DNA of 64,000 bases from positions 182,480 to 246,479 of the forward strand of contig CAJXUA010000004.1 of NCBI GenBank assembly GCA_913060695.1, given 5' to 3'. Each line of letters begins with the position of its first letter. The first letter of the stretch is position 1. A program made the translations under genes and the position numbers. The notes beneath the pieces were generated by a model that did no database searches, was not told the DNA's origin, and saw nothing but the letters and a program-made list of their open reading frames with translations. Shown piece after piece: positions 55,346 to 63,956 of the stretch. This DNA is from an uncultured Gammaproteobacteria bacterium. GTDB taxonomy: Bacteria; Pseudomonadota; Gammaproteobacteria; Pseudomonadales; Pseudohongiellaceae.

Positions 55346-56134
55346 ATGAGAGATAATGACGATTTACATGACATACCATCAATGGTTCCGGCCAGAGATG
55401 AAGTAGTGCACCACCAGAGCAAACGGCGCCAGCCGGATATCGTGCCTCCAGTGCACTATGGCGAGACAATTAAGGTTAGTACTTGGCCAGTTCGCATAAT
55501 GTTGGGGCTACTGACTCTTGCGATAGGCGCTGGGGCGTATCTTGGTTATACAGTCTATGAGGACAATTTGGAGTCTTTGCGTCAAGCCACGCGGCGCATC
55601 GAAGACTTAGAGGGGCGTTTGGCGCTGGTCGGCGACTCTGCAGAGGAGACTACCGCTAACGTACTCGAGCGACTCGATTTCAATTTCTCCGAAATAGATA
55701 AGCTTTGGGCTGCCCGTAATGCCACTAACAATAGTGTTAACGAGCTAACCGGCAAAGTCGCAGTGCTGGAAGATCAGAGCACAGGCCATACTGAGACCAC
55801 GGAAACCTTGGCACAGCTCATTTCTCGCAATTCAAATCAGATGCAAGACGGTTTCGCAAAGTTTGCGACGATGCAAACTCAGCTTGAGCAGGCTACTGCC
55901 GCGATTACTCGCTTGAATACGAGCATGCAGAGCGTGCAATCGGTCGCGCAAGATATGGCGAATATTCGTGCCAGCCTGAATAATGGCGATAGTACCTTGG
56001 TGGGTTTGCAAGATCGTATGATGAATGTTGAGGAGGCTGTTGAGTCAATCGACGCCTACCGATTACAGGTCAATCAGACCATCATCAGGCTGCAAGAAAA
56101 TATAGAAGCGATGCAGCGTAGTTTGCCTAATTAA
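55346..56134 (+). CDS. Inner-membrane protein with periplasmic coiled coil, function unknown
   Basis: I do not recognise a family name. The 262 residues comprise a charged cytoplasmic N-terminus of about 47 residues, one membrane helix (about 50-72, VRIMLGLLTLAIGAGAYLGYTV) and a long periplasmic part. Heptad-like patterns run through most of it (RRIEDLEGRLALVG, RLQENIEAMQRSL). It has no cysteine and no catalytic motif. An AAGGA lies about 10 nt before the ATG. It stands alone between sodB (divergent) and a tRNA. Confidence 0.8.
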   Translation: MRDNDDLHDIPSMVPARDEVVHHQSKRRQPDIVPPVHYGETIKVSTWPVRIMLGLLTLAIGAGAYLGYTVYEDNLESLRQATRRIEDLEGRLALVGDSAEETTANVLERLDFNFSEIDKLWAARNATNNSVNELTGKVAVLEDQSTGHTETTETLAQLISRNSNQMQDGFAKFATMQTQLEQATAAITRLNTSMQSVQSVAQDMANIRASLNNGDSTLVGLQDRMMNVEEAVESIDAYRLQVNQTIIRLQENIEAMQRSLPN

Positions 56135-56163
56135 TTTTATTCGCGTTGAAACTGACATATCGC

Positions 56164-56191
56164 TTGGATTGTCTCCTACATTGGGTATAAT
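56164..56191 (+). promoter_or_regulatory. Sigma-70 promoter of the tRNA-Leu transcript
   Basis: TTGGAT (56164-56169) and a perfect TATAAT (56186-56191) are 16 bp apart. Transcription would begin near 56198, about 89 nt before the tRNA. Confidence 0.7.
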
Positions 56192-56206
56192 GCCGACCGT
56201 TTTGCC

Positions 56207-56283
56207 GTGGGGCTGTTACCCCAAGCGTGAAACGAGATCGTTGAAAATCGAGGCGAGAGCCTCGAGTACAAGGTAAGCCCCGC
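56207..56283 (+). ncRNA. Structured leader RNA upstream of tRNA-Leu (possible small RNA)
   Basis: GTGGGGCT (56207-56214) can pair with AGCCCCGC (56276-56283). Inside, CGAGGC-GAGA-GCCTCG (56249-56264) is a perfect hairpin with a GNRA loop. TGGGG-CTGTTA-CCCCA (56208-56223) is a competing hairpin. It has no T-arm consensus, so it is not a normal tRNA. It may be only a leader removed by processing. Confidence 0.35.
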
Positions 56284-56286
56284 AAA

Positions 56287-56371
56287 GCGGATGTGGCGGA
56301 ATTGGTAGACGCGCTAGATTTAGGTTCTAGTATCGAGAGGTGTGGGAGTTCGAGTCTCCCCATCCGCACCA
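56287..56371 (+). tRNA. tRNA-Leu (anticodon TAG)
   Basis: The acceptor stem GCGGATG (56287-56293) pairs with CATCCGC (56361-56367), followed by A and an encoded CCA. The anticodon stem CTAGA/TCTAG encloses TTTAGGT, giving anticodon TAG at 56321-56323. The extra arm is long, as in class II tRNAs, and the T-arm reads GGGAGTTCGAGTCTCCC. It reads CUN leucine codons. Confidence 0.96.
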
Positions 56372-56510
56372 GTGGGGTTCCTTGTATTGCTTGCAACGAT
56401 CATTCTATTCTATCCCCTAGTATTTTAATTTCTTAGTTCCTCACGGACGATTCCCCTGCATAAGTCGCGAAACTCGCGGCCGTCCCAAGTCTTATGCCTC
56501 GTGGAGCAGT

Positions 56511-57212
56511 ATGTCTGAAAAATCCAAAGAACTGACCAAACGCAGTGAAATAGACGCTTTCTTGCAGAAAGTAGCAGCGCTGCCGGCTGTGCAGAAGTCC
56601 GGGACTCAAGGGCGCCTGATGTTTGCGCTAGATGCTACCGCAAGCCGAGAACGTACTTGGGATCACGCCATGCAATTGCAGGCAGAGATGTTTCTTGCTG
56701 CGCGTGATGCGGGTGGCCTGCAGGTTCAGCTGACTTATTTCCGCGGGTTCGCAGAGTTTTACAAGACGCCTTGGTGTAGGGACTCGGGCACGCTCTTAGG
56801 GCTCATGACGGGAATTCAATGCCGTGGCGGCACTACGCAGATCGAGCGAGTACTGCGTCATGCCTTGAGTGAGAACAAGGAAAAGCGTATCCACTGTGTC
56901 GTCTATGTTGGGGACTCGATGGAGGAGAGCGCGGAGATACTGTGTCAGCTGGCAGGTCAGCTAGGGATGCTTAATGTTCCGTTGTTCATGTTCCAAGAGG
57001 GCGTCGAACCTCTGGCTAGTGCTACTTTTTCTCGTATGGCGAAGCTTTCGAAGGGGGCATATTCTCATTTCGATAGCGCCAGTGCCGCCCAGCTTCGTGA
57101 GTTGCTTCGTGCTGTCGCAGTCTATGCCAGCGGGGGGCTGAAAGCGCTGGAGCAATTCAGTAGCCAAGCCAGTGAGCCAGTGCGGCGCCTGACTAAGCAG
57201 ATGCGCTCATGA
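56511..57212 (+). CDS. Von Willebrand factor A-like domain protein
   Basis: A 233-residue soluble protein with a single VWA-like domain. After an N-terminal segment of about 35 residues the first strand reads GRLMFALDATASRERTW; Asp41-x-Thr-x-Ser is a MIDAS-like metal site in which Thr replaces the first Ser. GIQCRGGTTQIERVL supplies the later MIDAS Thr, and HCVVYVGDSMEE a further Asp. There is no signal or membrane segment, so it is cytoplasmic. The neighbouring gene, 79 bp downstream, is a membrane J-domain protein, and the two probably work together. Confidence 0.85.
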   Translation: MSEKSKELTKRSEIDAFLQKVAALPAVQKSGTQGRLMFALDATASRERTWDHAMQLQAEMFLAARDAGGLQVQLTYFRGFAEFYKTPWCRDSGTLLGLMTGIQCRGGTTQIERVLRHALSENKEKRIHCVVYVGDSMEESAEILCQLAGQLGMLNVPLFMFQEGVEPLASATFSRMAKLSKGAYSHFDSASAAQLRELLRAVAVYASGGLKALEQFSSQASEPVRRLTKQMRS

Positions 57213-57291
57213 ATTCTTGCAAGTCGACGCCAAAAGCCTGTAAAAAGACCAATCTCACCACAGCGTCTGTGTACAAAGGATAAAGTCGAAC

Positions 57292-58056
57292 GTGTTTCTC
57301 CTTCGTTACCTTGTCATCCTCGCGATCCCCGTGCTCGCCTATGTTGGGCTCCGTAAACTCGCGATTCGCTACTCTCTGAATCAGCGACAATTTAATTTGC
57401 TGCTCATTCTCGCCACCGTGCTGATCGCGATCGTGATCTTAATTGTATTGGGCCGTATTCCTGTGAGCTTCATACTGGCCCCTGTAATGGTGGCTATTAC
57501 CTTCCTGTTTCGCAATGTGCATCTGTTGATTCGACTGCTTCCGCTTTGGCAGATGTTTAAGGGCAAGACACGCACAGCCTATGGGGCAAGTGGCGGGGCG
57601 GATAGCTCCAGCATCAATACACGCTTTCTAAAGATGAGCCTGCAACACGAAAGCGGCGACATGGACGGCGAAGTCTTGGAGGGCAAGTTCAAAGGCAGCA
57701 AACTCTCTACAATGAGCATGGACGAGTTATTGGCTTTAGCGCAGGAATGTCATCGGGATTCAGACTCGCTCCAGGTTTTAGAGGCGTATCTGGATCGTAG
57801 CCATCCGCTGTGGCGTGATAGTGCAGATTCGCAGCAAGGTGCGGCTGGATCACAAGACTCACGCGCTATCAGTGAGACCCCATTAAACCGAGGCACGGCA
57901 CTCGAAATTTTGGGTTTGCAAGACAACGCTACGCAAGATGAGATAGTCCAGGCGCATCGTCGGCTTATGCAGAAGATGCACCCGGATCGGGGTGGCTCGG
58001 ACTACCTAGCGAAGAAGATCAATGCGGCCCGAGACTACTTGTTAGAGCACGGTTAG
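57292..58056 (+). CDS. Membrane-anchored J-domain (DnaJ-like) protein
   Basis: A 254-residue protein with three hydrophobic segments (about 3-20, 38-57, 60-80), a low-complexity linker, and a C-terminal J domain. The J domain holds LEILGLQDNATQDEIVQAHRR and the essential HPD (230-232, MHPDRGGSD). J domains stimulate Hsp70 ATPase, so this probably recruits DnaK to the inner membrane. The start is GTG, with AGGA about 11 nt upstream. The J domain at the C-terminus resembles DjlA/Tim14-type layouts rather than DnaJ. Confidence 0.88.
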   Translation: MFLLRYLVILAIPVLAYVGLRKLAIRYSLNQRQFNLLLILATVLIAIVILIVLGRIPVSFILAPVMVAITFLFRNVHLLIRLLPLWQMFKGKTRTAYGASGGADSSSINTRFLKMSLQHESGDMDGEVLEGKFKGSKLSTMSMDELLALAQECHRDSDSLQVLEAYLDRSHPLWRDSADSQQGAAGSQDSRAISETPLNRGTALEILGLQDNATQDEIVQAHRRLMQKMHPDRGGSDYLAKKINAARDYLLEHG

Positions 58057-58087
58057 GTGCGAGCAGTGGAGAATTATCTTTCCCTAC

Positions 58088-58852
58088 TCAGGAGCGTTTC
58101 CGCTCGAGAAAGGCCTGCACAATTGCCTGCGCCTCTGGACTCTGTAGCAGGCGCGAAAAATTCACGAGTTCGATTGCAATCGTTTCCTCTAAAGGTCCAC
58201 TCTGATTGCGTTTCAATAGGTGCTTAGACGTCTGCACTGCCTCGCTAGGCAGCGCTGCTAAGGCATGGGCCTTCTCTAAGGCGTGGGGCAGCACTGACTG
58301 TGAGTCGAGCACCTCGTTCACTAGGCCGTATTCTTTGGCCTTGCTAGCTGAGAAGCGTTCGCCCAATAGCAGTAATTCGGCAGCCCTTTGGTGGCCCATG
58401 ATCTGCGGGGCCAGAAAGCTAGAGCCGGCCTCGGGGCAAAGGCCTAAGCGGGTAAATGGCAGCTGTAGAAAGCTATCGGTCGCTGCGTAGACTAAGTCGC
58501 AATGCATCAGCATGGTTGTGCCGATGCCAATGCCAAGCCCGTTAACCGCTGCGATCAATGGTTTACGAAGATTTGCGAGGGCTTTCATGAACTGCACCGA
58601 TGGGCGTTCACTGCTGCGTTCCTCCGAGGCGACGAAATCATTGACATCGTTGCCACTGGTAAAGCAGTCCTGCGTGCCTCTCAACAAGATCACTTTCACT
58701 GCGCTATCTGCGTCTGCTTCTTTCAAACCGTCTGCCAGAGCTTTGTACATCGAATGAGTAAGCGCGTTCTTCTTCTCTGGACGGTTTATCTGAATAATGC
58801 ATACGCCCGCGTCTAGCGAATAGAGAACATGGGGATCGTTTGAAGAAATCAT
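58088..58852 (-). CDS. Enoyl-CoA hydratase/isomerase family protein
   Basis: A 254-residue crotonase-fold enzyme. Visible motifs: INRPEKKNALTHSMY, oxyanion-hole CFTSGNDVNDF and NGLGIGIGTTMLMHCDLVYA, and LGLCPEAGSS with the catalytic Glu. The first Glu of typical hydratases is not present in the NGLGIGIG segment, so it may be an isomerase or hydratase of beta-oxidation. It is alone, convergent with the J-domain gene and divergent from fumarase. Confidence 0.88.
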   Translation of the reverse strand: MISSNDPHVLYSLDAGVCIIQINRPEKKNALTHSMYKALADGLKEADADSAVKVILLRGTQDCFTSGNDVNDFVASEERSSERPSVQFMKALANLRKPLIAAVNGLGIGIGTTMLMHCDLVYAATDSFLQLPFTRLGLCPEAGSSFLAPQIMGHQRAAELLLLGERFSASKAKEYGLVNEVLDSQSVLPHALEKAHALAALPSEAVQTSKHLLKRNQSGPLEETIAIELVNFSRLLQSPEAQAIVQAFLERKRS

Positions 58853-59056
58853 AAAAAGCCCTTAGCTTGTTGTGTGGCCATAGTGTGATGATTTTTAACA
58901 GCGGATTGAGACCCTCAGTCGCCGTAATTGCCAGTCTAATCCAACCCAGCATTTGCGCCTAATCTGGGCGTCTGCACTGGGCACCTGCATTCGACATTGT
59001 GCTAGAATTCGCGCCTATTTGCGGCCTTTTTAATTTAGCACAGGAATCGACTGCCC

Positions 59057-60577
59057 ATGACAGTAATCCGCCAAGAAGATCTTATCCAGAGCGTCGCGGA
59101 CGCCCTGCAATATATTTCCTATTACCACCCCCTAGACTTCATTCAAGCAGTCAATGCCGCCTATGAGCGCGAGGAGTCTGTCGCGGCTAAAGATGCCATG
59201 GCGCAGATTCTGATTAATTCGCGCCTCTGCGCCGAAGGCAAGAGACCGATCTGCCAAGACACCGGCATCGTGACAGTGTTTCTAAAAATTGGCATGCAGC
59301 TGCAATGGGAAGGTGACTTGAGTGTCGCGGACATGGTCAATGAGGGCGTTCGTCGCGCCTATCTCAACCCTGACAACGTCTTGCGTGCCTCTATTCTTAG
59401 TGATCCTGCCGGTGCTCGTAAAAACACCAAAGACAACACGCCAGCGGTCATCCATATGGAAGTAGTGCCGGGCGACACTTTGGATGTAACAGTGGCCGCT
59501 AAAGGAGGTGGCAGCGAGAACAAGGCGAAGATGGTGATGCTCAATCCAAGCGATAGTATCGTGGATTGGGTGCTCAAGACCGTGCCGACGATGGGGGCGG
59601 GTTGGTGCCCACCCGGCATGCTCGGGATAGGCATCGGTGGAACTGCCGAGAAGGCCGCAGTTTTGGCAAAGGAAGCATTGATGGACCCTATCGATATTCA
59701 TGAGCTGCGCGCGCGCGGACCACAGAATCGCGTGGAAGAGTTGCGCCTAGAGATCATGGACAAGGTCAATGCGCTTGGCATTGGTGCGCAGGGCCTAGGC
59801 GGTCTGACCACAGTGCTCGATATCAAGATTAAAGATTATCCGACTCACGCGGCTTCTTTGCCTGTCGCGATGATCCCGAACTGTGCGGCAACCCGACACG
59901 CACACTTCGTTCTAGATGGTAGTGGGCCAGCGCATCTACAGCCTCCGCGTCTAGAGGAGTGGCCACAGATCACTTGGGATGCGGGTCCACGTGCTCGTCG
60001 TGTCAATCTCGACACGGTTACACCCGAGGATGTGAAACAATGGCAACCAGGGGAGACATTGTTGCTCTCGGGCAAGATGTTAACGGGTCGCGATGCAGCC
60101 CATAAGCGCATGATAGAGATGTTTGCTCGTGGCGAGTCCCTACCAGAAGGTGTAGATCTGAAGGGTAAGTTTATCTATTACGTTGGCCCAGTAGATCCGG
60201 TTCGCGAGGAGGTCATTGGGCCGGCAGGTCCGACCACGGCCACGCGCATGGATAAGTTCACGGAAACATTATTAGAGAAGACTGGCCTGCTGGGCATGAT
60301 AGGCAAGGCCGAGCGTGGCCAGATCGCCATCGATGCTATTCAAAAGCACAAAGCTGTTTATCTAATGGCAGTAGGTGGGGCCGCCTACTTAGTGTCCAAA
60401 GCGATTCGCAAGGCCCGTATAGTGGCCTTCGAAGACCTTGGTATGGAGGCGATCCACGAGTTTGAAGTGGAAGATATGCCCGTTACCGTGGCCGTCGATG
60501 TCAACGGCGTTTCAGTTCACCGCACTGGGCCTGCGGAGTGGCAGCAGCGCATCGCTCAGAAGATCACGGTGCGCTAG
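59057..60577 (+). CDS. fumA: Fumarate hydratase, class I (iron-sulfur)
   Basis: Class I fumarase interconverts fumarate and malate with an oxygen-sensitive 4Fe-4S cluster. The single chain of 506 residues joins the alpha and beta domains. Seen are PICQDTGIVTVFLKIG (cluster Cys), GGSENKAKMVML, GWCPPGMLGIGIGGTAEKA, IPNCAATRHAHF and, in the C-terminal domain, GPTTATRMD with LEKTGLLGMIGKAERG. The short interdomain region is of the FumA/FumB-like or FumD-type layout. It faces fabY, which ends 7 bp downstream on the other strand. Confidence 0.96.
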   Translation: MTVIRQEDLIQSVADALQYISYYHPLDFIQAVNAAYEREESVAAKDAMAQILINSRLCAEGKRPICQDTGIVTVFLKIGMQLQWEGDLSVADMVNEGVRRAYLNPDNVLRASILSDPAGARKNTKDNTPAVIHMEVVPGDTLDVTVAAKGGGSENKAKMVMLNPSDSIVDWVLKTVPTMGAGWCPPGMLGIGIGGTAEKAAVLAKEALMDPIDIHELRARGPQNRVEELRLEIMDKVNALGIGAQGLGGLTTVLDIKIKDYPTHAASLPVAMIPNCAATRHAHFVLDGSGPAHLQPPRLEEWPQITWDAGPRARRVNLDTVTPEDVKQWQPGETLLLSGKMLTGRDAAHKRMIEMFARGESLPEGVDLKGKFIYYVGPVDPVREEVIGPAGPTTATRMDKFTETLLEKTGLLGMIGKAERGQIAIDAIQKHKAVYLMAVGGAAYLVSKAIRKARIVAFEDLGMEAIHEFEVEDMPVTVAVDVNGVSVHRTGPAEWQQRIAQKITVR

Positions 60578-60583
60578 AAAGCT

Positions 60584-62500
60584 TTAGTCACACATATCGG
60601 CATAGGGGTTGGGCAGGTCGAGACTGATACTGCCCTTTGCTCCGTTAATATCGACGCTGTTTGCGGCCACTGTAACTGAGTCGGAATCCATTACATTGTG
60701 ATCGAAGCGATAGATGCTTTGTGCGGTGCCTGCAATCGCGGCCTCGTCGTATCGTTGCACATGCTCTTGTACGGCCTCGTTCTTCTGGGCGTATGCACTT
60801 ATCTTGGCCGTGCCATGCTTTTTCTCTAGCATGCGCAAGGCGATGTGCGGCGCTAGTATCGAAGCCGTTGCATTGTTACCTCCGAAGCCCTTCGAGTTGA
60901 TCAGAACGGCATCCATACCCTCGTTACCAACATCGCGATGCTCTAGAAGGAAATCGAGATTGTCTTGATTGACGTCGGCCGCGATGGATTCGGTTGACGC
61001 AATGCCGGGAATAATACCGTAGCGCCACATGCCTAGGCTGGCGCTAAGCTGATCGCCAGCTGAGCTAGCCAGTGAGTGGCCGATATAGGACTTAAGTGCG
61101 GCTATAGGCCAGTGTGCAATGCCATTGGCTTTCGCCACGGTACTTAGGATATGAGATTCAGTAGTACGATTCTGTGGGGTGCCGGTACCGTGGGCTTGGA
61201 CGTAGCTGCGTTGCTGCAGACCTTCGGAGCCAATTATATTGCGCGTAGCAACGGCGGCCTTGGCCATAGTGATGTAATTGCCCACACCTGGGCTGGCAAT
61301 TGACTTCTTATAGCCATCGGCATTCACAAACACATCATTCACCGCGCCGAGAATGTTCGCGCCCAGCTCAATGGCGAGTGTGTCGTCACACAGCACCACA
61401 TACTGAGCGGATTCGGAGAGAGTGAAGCCAACGTTATTCCCAAACGGGCGGCAAGCCCGGCGGTACTGGGGGACATCTAGGCCGAGATGGCTATCCAAAG
61501 CTATAAGACCCGCATCATCGGCAAGGGCGCCCATGGTGGCATAACCCTCGATGACCTCAGGAGTGATCGGCGCCTCGCTAGTTCCCACTATCGCGATACG
61601 ATGCGAGCCCGATTGAATATCGCGAATGCCTTGGCGAAGATTGTAGAGAAACGTAGCGCAGGCCGCTACATTGGTGCCAGTAGTCCCTAAATTGCCTAGA
61701 ATATAGGCATTGATGAAGTCCGCTGGCATTTCAGCAAAGCCTAATGGCAATTGCTTTGAGCTTACCTTCTTGCCGAGCAAGCGAGCCTGCAAGAGTCCAC
61801 CATTACCGTTGTAATCGAGCTGCGTCATGCAGCTACCCGCATAGACACTAATCTGATCAGGCGCCACGTAGCCCAGTAAGGTTTCCCAGTCGAGACCTAG
61901 TGATTGAATCGCGTCACTCGCGCCATAAACTGTCATTTGTAGGCCGCGAGGGTGATTGCGCGAGGCGTAAAGATCTTTCGGGTCGAAACCACTAGGCAAT
62001 TGGCCGGCGCTATTGACCCCAGATTTTTGATAGTTCTCGGTAAGAACATCGAAGTCGCCGCTAAACTCGACTTTCACTTCCCCCGCACCATGCTCGCTGA
62101 GTTGCCAGTTAAGTGGGATTACATCGGGCAGGTGCTGTTTGCGAATGACGAAACTTATGGGCTTGTCTGGGCTAGAGTTGAGGGTGGCGCGTTTGTGATA
62201 GAGCACCCGTTGCGGATCGAAAAGATTGTCCTCTAACTGGCGTATCAAGGTGCCCGCCTTGAGTACAGGGTCCAAGCTGTGCAGATAGCTTGCGAACTCA
62301 ACAGGGTTGCCATTGCCATCGGACCAAATACCGTCGCGCTTTTTGAGCAGGCCCATCAAGCTAGCCAAACTCGCACGGGTCATTAGGGCGTCTTCTGGGC
62401 GCAACGCGTCGAGGACTAGGCGCCTATAGCCGTGGTGCAGTGAGCTGCGACCTGCGGGGTTGATTCCCCCCATCCCGATGATGACCGGCAATTGCGACAT
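60584..62500 (-). CDS. fabY: Beta-ketoacyl synthase FabY
   Basis: A 638-residue condensing enzyme close in length to Pseudomonas FabY (634), which starts fatty-acid synthesis by joining acetyl-CoA to malonyl-ACP. It starts PVIIGMGGINPAGRSS, a FabY-like extended N-terminus. Catalytic residues are Cys in VAACATFLYNLRQG, His in AHGTGTPQNRTTES and His in KSYIGHSLASSAGD, with GFGGNNA at the end of the fold. The C-terminal extension of about 80 residues is also typical. It is divergent from a VanY-like gene across a 250-bp region with a palindrome and a CRP-like site. Confidence 0.93.
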   Translation of the reverse strand: MSQLPVIIGMGGINPAGRSSLHHGYRRLVLDALRPEDALMTRASLASLMGLLKKRDGIWSDGNGNPVEFASYLHSLDPVLKAGTLIRQLEDNLFDPQRVLYHKRATLNSSPDKPISFVIRKQHLPDVIPLNWQLSEHGAGEVKVEFSGDFDVLTENYQKSGVNSAGQLPSGFDPKDLYASRNHPRGLQMTVYGASDAIQSLGLDWETLLGYVAPDQISVYAGSCMTQLDYNGNGGLLQARLLGKKVSSKQLPLGFAEMPADFINAYILGNLGTTGTNVAACATFLYNLRQGIRDIQSGSHRIAIVGTSEAPITPEVIEGYATMGALADDAGLIALDSHLGLDVPQYRRACRPFGNNVGFTLSESAQYVVLCDDTLAIELGANILGAVNDVFVNADGYKKSIASPGVGNYITMAKAAVATRNIIGSEGLQQRSYVQAHGTGTPQNRTTESHILSTVAKANGIAHWPIAALKSYIGHSLASSAGDQLSASLGMWRYGIIPGIASTESIAADVNQDNLDFLLEHRDVGNEGMDAVLINSKGFGGNNATASILAPHIALRMLEKKHGTAKISAYAQKNEAVQEHVQRYDEAAIAGTAQSIYRFDHNVMDSDSVTVAANSVDINGAKGSISLDLPNPYADMCD

Positions 62501-62584
62501 AGGTTCCTCTGGTGCTGTGCAGCAGTGCTGCTTCGATTGCTTTTAGGTCTGCGTAATATAGTCAATACTAGATTCGCCATATAG

Positions 62585-62596
62585 GTCTAATTAGAC
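62585..62596. promoter_or_regulatory. Perfect palindrome upstream of fabY
   Basis: GTCTAATTAGAC is fully self-complementary and lies 85 bp before the fabY start. On the minus strand TCTAAT inside it could serve as -10 for a TTGGCC -35 18 bp away. It is a candidate repressor site for fatty-acid control. Confidence 0.45.
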
Positions 62597-62638
62597 ATAG
62601 TTACGGGTATATTGGCCAAAAGGAAAAGTGAGTGTAGT

Positions 62639-62654
62639 TGTGAGCTTGATCACG
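62639..62654. promoter_or_regulatory. CRP/Vfr-like site
   Basis: TGTGA-GCTTGA-TCACG matches the CRP consensus TGTGA-N6-TCACA in nine of ten positions. It lies between fabY and the VanY-like gene, about 97 bp before the latter. Confidence 0.45.
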
Positions 62655-62750
62655 TAAGCGCGCTTGCCTCAGATGCTTTGGCCGCTATAGGATGTTGGTT
62701 TAATTGACAGCCGTTGCACTTGTTTTCGCATTTGCTTAAAAGAGTTCAAG

Positions 62751-63281
62751 ATGATGGATCCTCAATATGTCGGGCGCCTGCGTGCGCTACATGCTCAGTT
62801 TAAAATTCCCGAGACCTACGCCGCTCAAACTGGCTTGCCCCTTTATGAAGAACCAGACGAATTGGTCGAGACGGAATTGGACTTCTACGGGCGGGAGCAG
62901 CGGCTCACTCCGGGCGCTTTCGCTGCTTGGCAGGCAATGCAGGAGTCCGCTCGGGCGGATGGTATTAGCCTGCTGATGCTCTCGGCATATCGAAGCGTGG
63001 ATTATCAATGCCAAATATTGCGTCGAAAATTGGATGCGGGGCAAAGCCTTGAGCAGATATTGCAGGTCAATGCCGCACCGGGTTTCAGTGAGCATCACAC
63101 AGGGCGGGCGATCGATATTGGTGCACCCGAGTGCCCAGTACTCGAAGAGCGCTTCGAGGAAACGACAGCGTTTGCGTGGTTGCAGAGCAATGCGGCAAAC
63201 TTTGGCTTCACTCTTACTTATCCGCGGGACAATAACTGCGGTATCACCTACGAGCCCTGGCATTGGTGCTTTAGTGCTTAA
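62751..63281 (+). CDS. VanY-type D-alanyl-D-alanine carboxypeptidase (M15B)
   Basis: A 176-residue peptidase. The zinc motifs are complete: SAYRSVDYQ, GFSEHHTGRAIDIG (SxHxxGxAxD) and YEPWHW (ExxH). VanY/LdcB enzymes trim the terminal D-Ala from wall peptides. No signal peptide or membrane segment is visible, unlike most exported members, so it may act on recycled muropeptides in the cytoplasm or use another export route. ATG 62751 or 62754 both lack a strong ribosome site. Confidence 0.88.
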   Translation: MMDPQYVGRLRALHAQFKIPETYAAQTGLPLYEEPDELVETELDFYGREQRLTPGAFAAWQAMQESARADGISLLMLSAYRSVDYQCQILRRKLDAGQSLEQILQVNAAPGFSEHHTGRAIDIGAPECPVLEERFEETTAFAWLQSNAANFGFTLTYPRDNNCGITYEPWHWCFSA

Positions 63282-63508
63282 TGCGCTTGTCTAAGGGCGT
63301 CTCGAGACTCTATGTGCCTGCTCACTAAAATTCCTCTTCTGCCGGTCTACTTATCTAGTTAATGGCAGAGCTTCCTTGCGGCATAAGACTGCGCCTTTTT
63401 TAGACACATTTGAGCCGTTTTCGAGCCGTTTAATCGGCCTTAAAAGACCCTTAGACAAATCAAATTGTTTGGAGTAGTCTGAAACTGAAAGCTTTAGAAG
63501 GAGATTGA

Positions 63509-63956
63509 ATGCAACTCGCTCGACTCGCCGCATGTTCTATCGTAGTGGCAATCCTTGGTTTGACGGCACCCGTCAATTCGATGGCTCAGGAACCACAGAT
63601 CGAATTTCAAGATTGGCTGACAACGTTGATTGTTGAGGCTAGAGAGAGAGGCATACGCGAAGAAATAATTGACGAAGCATTGCGCGACGTCACCCCCATC
63701 CCGCAGGTCGTAACAAACGACCGTAATCAAGCCGAATTCACCGAAACCTTCGAGCAATACCTCGAAAAGCGTGTCACGCAGTGGCGTATCGATACCGGCA
63801 GGGCGCGTCTTGCCCAGCACCATGAATTGTTAACACGCGTAGGCGAACACTACGACGTTGAGCCTCGTTTCATCGTCGCGTTCTGGGGTATAGAGACCAA
63901 CTACGGTAGCTTCACTGGCGGCACCGACGTCGTCAGGGCGTTGGTTACACTTGCTT
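63509..63956 (+). CDS. Lytic murein transglycosylase (MltB-like), 3' truncated by contig end
   Basis: The first about 149 codons of a transglycosylase. A signal peptide (MQLARLAACSIVVAILGLT…SMAQ) is followed by the MltB-type domain: AEFTETFEQYLEKRV, RFIVAFWGIETNYGSFTGGTDVVRALVTLA. The catalytic Glu is in GIETNYG. AGAAGGAG precedes the ATG. After base 63956 the genomic sequence stops and adapter sequence begins, so residues read beyond that point are artefacts. There is no lipobox Cys, suggesting a soluble periplasmic form. Confidence 0.92.
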
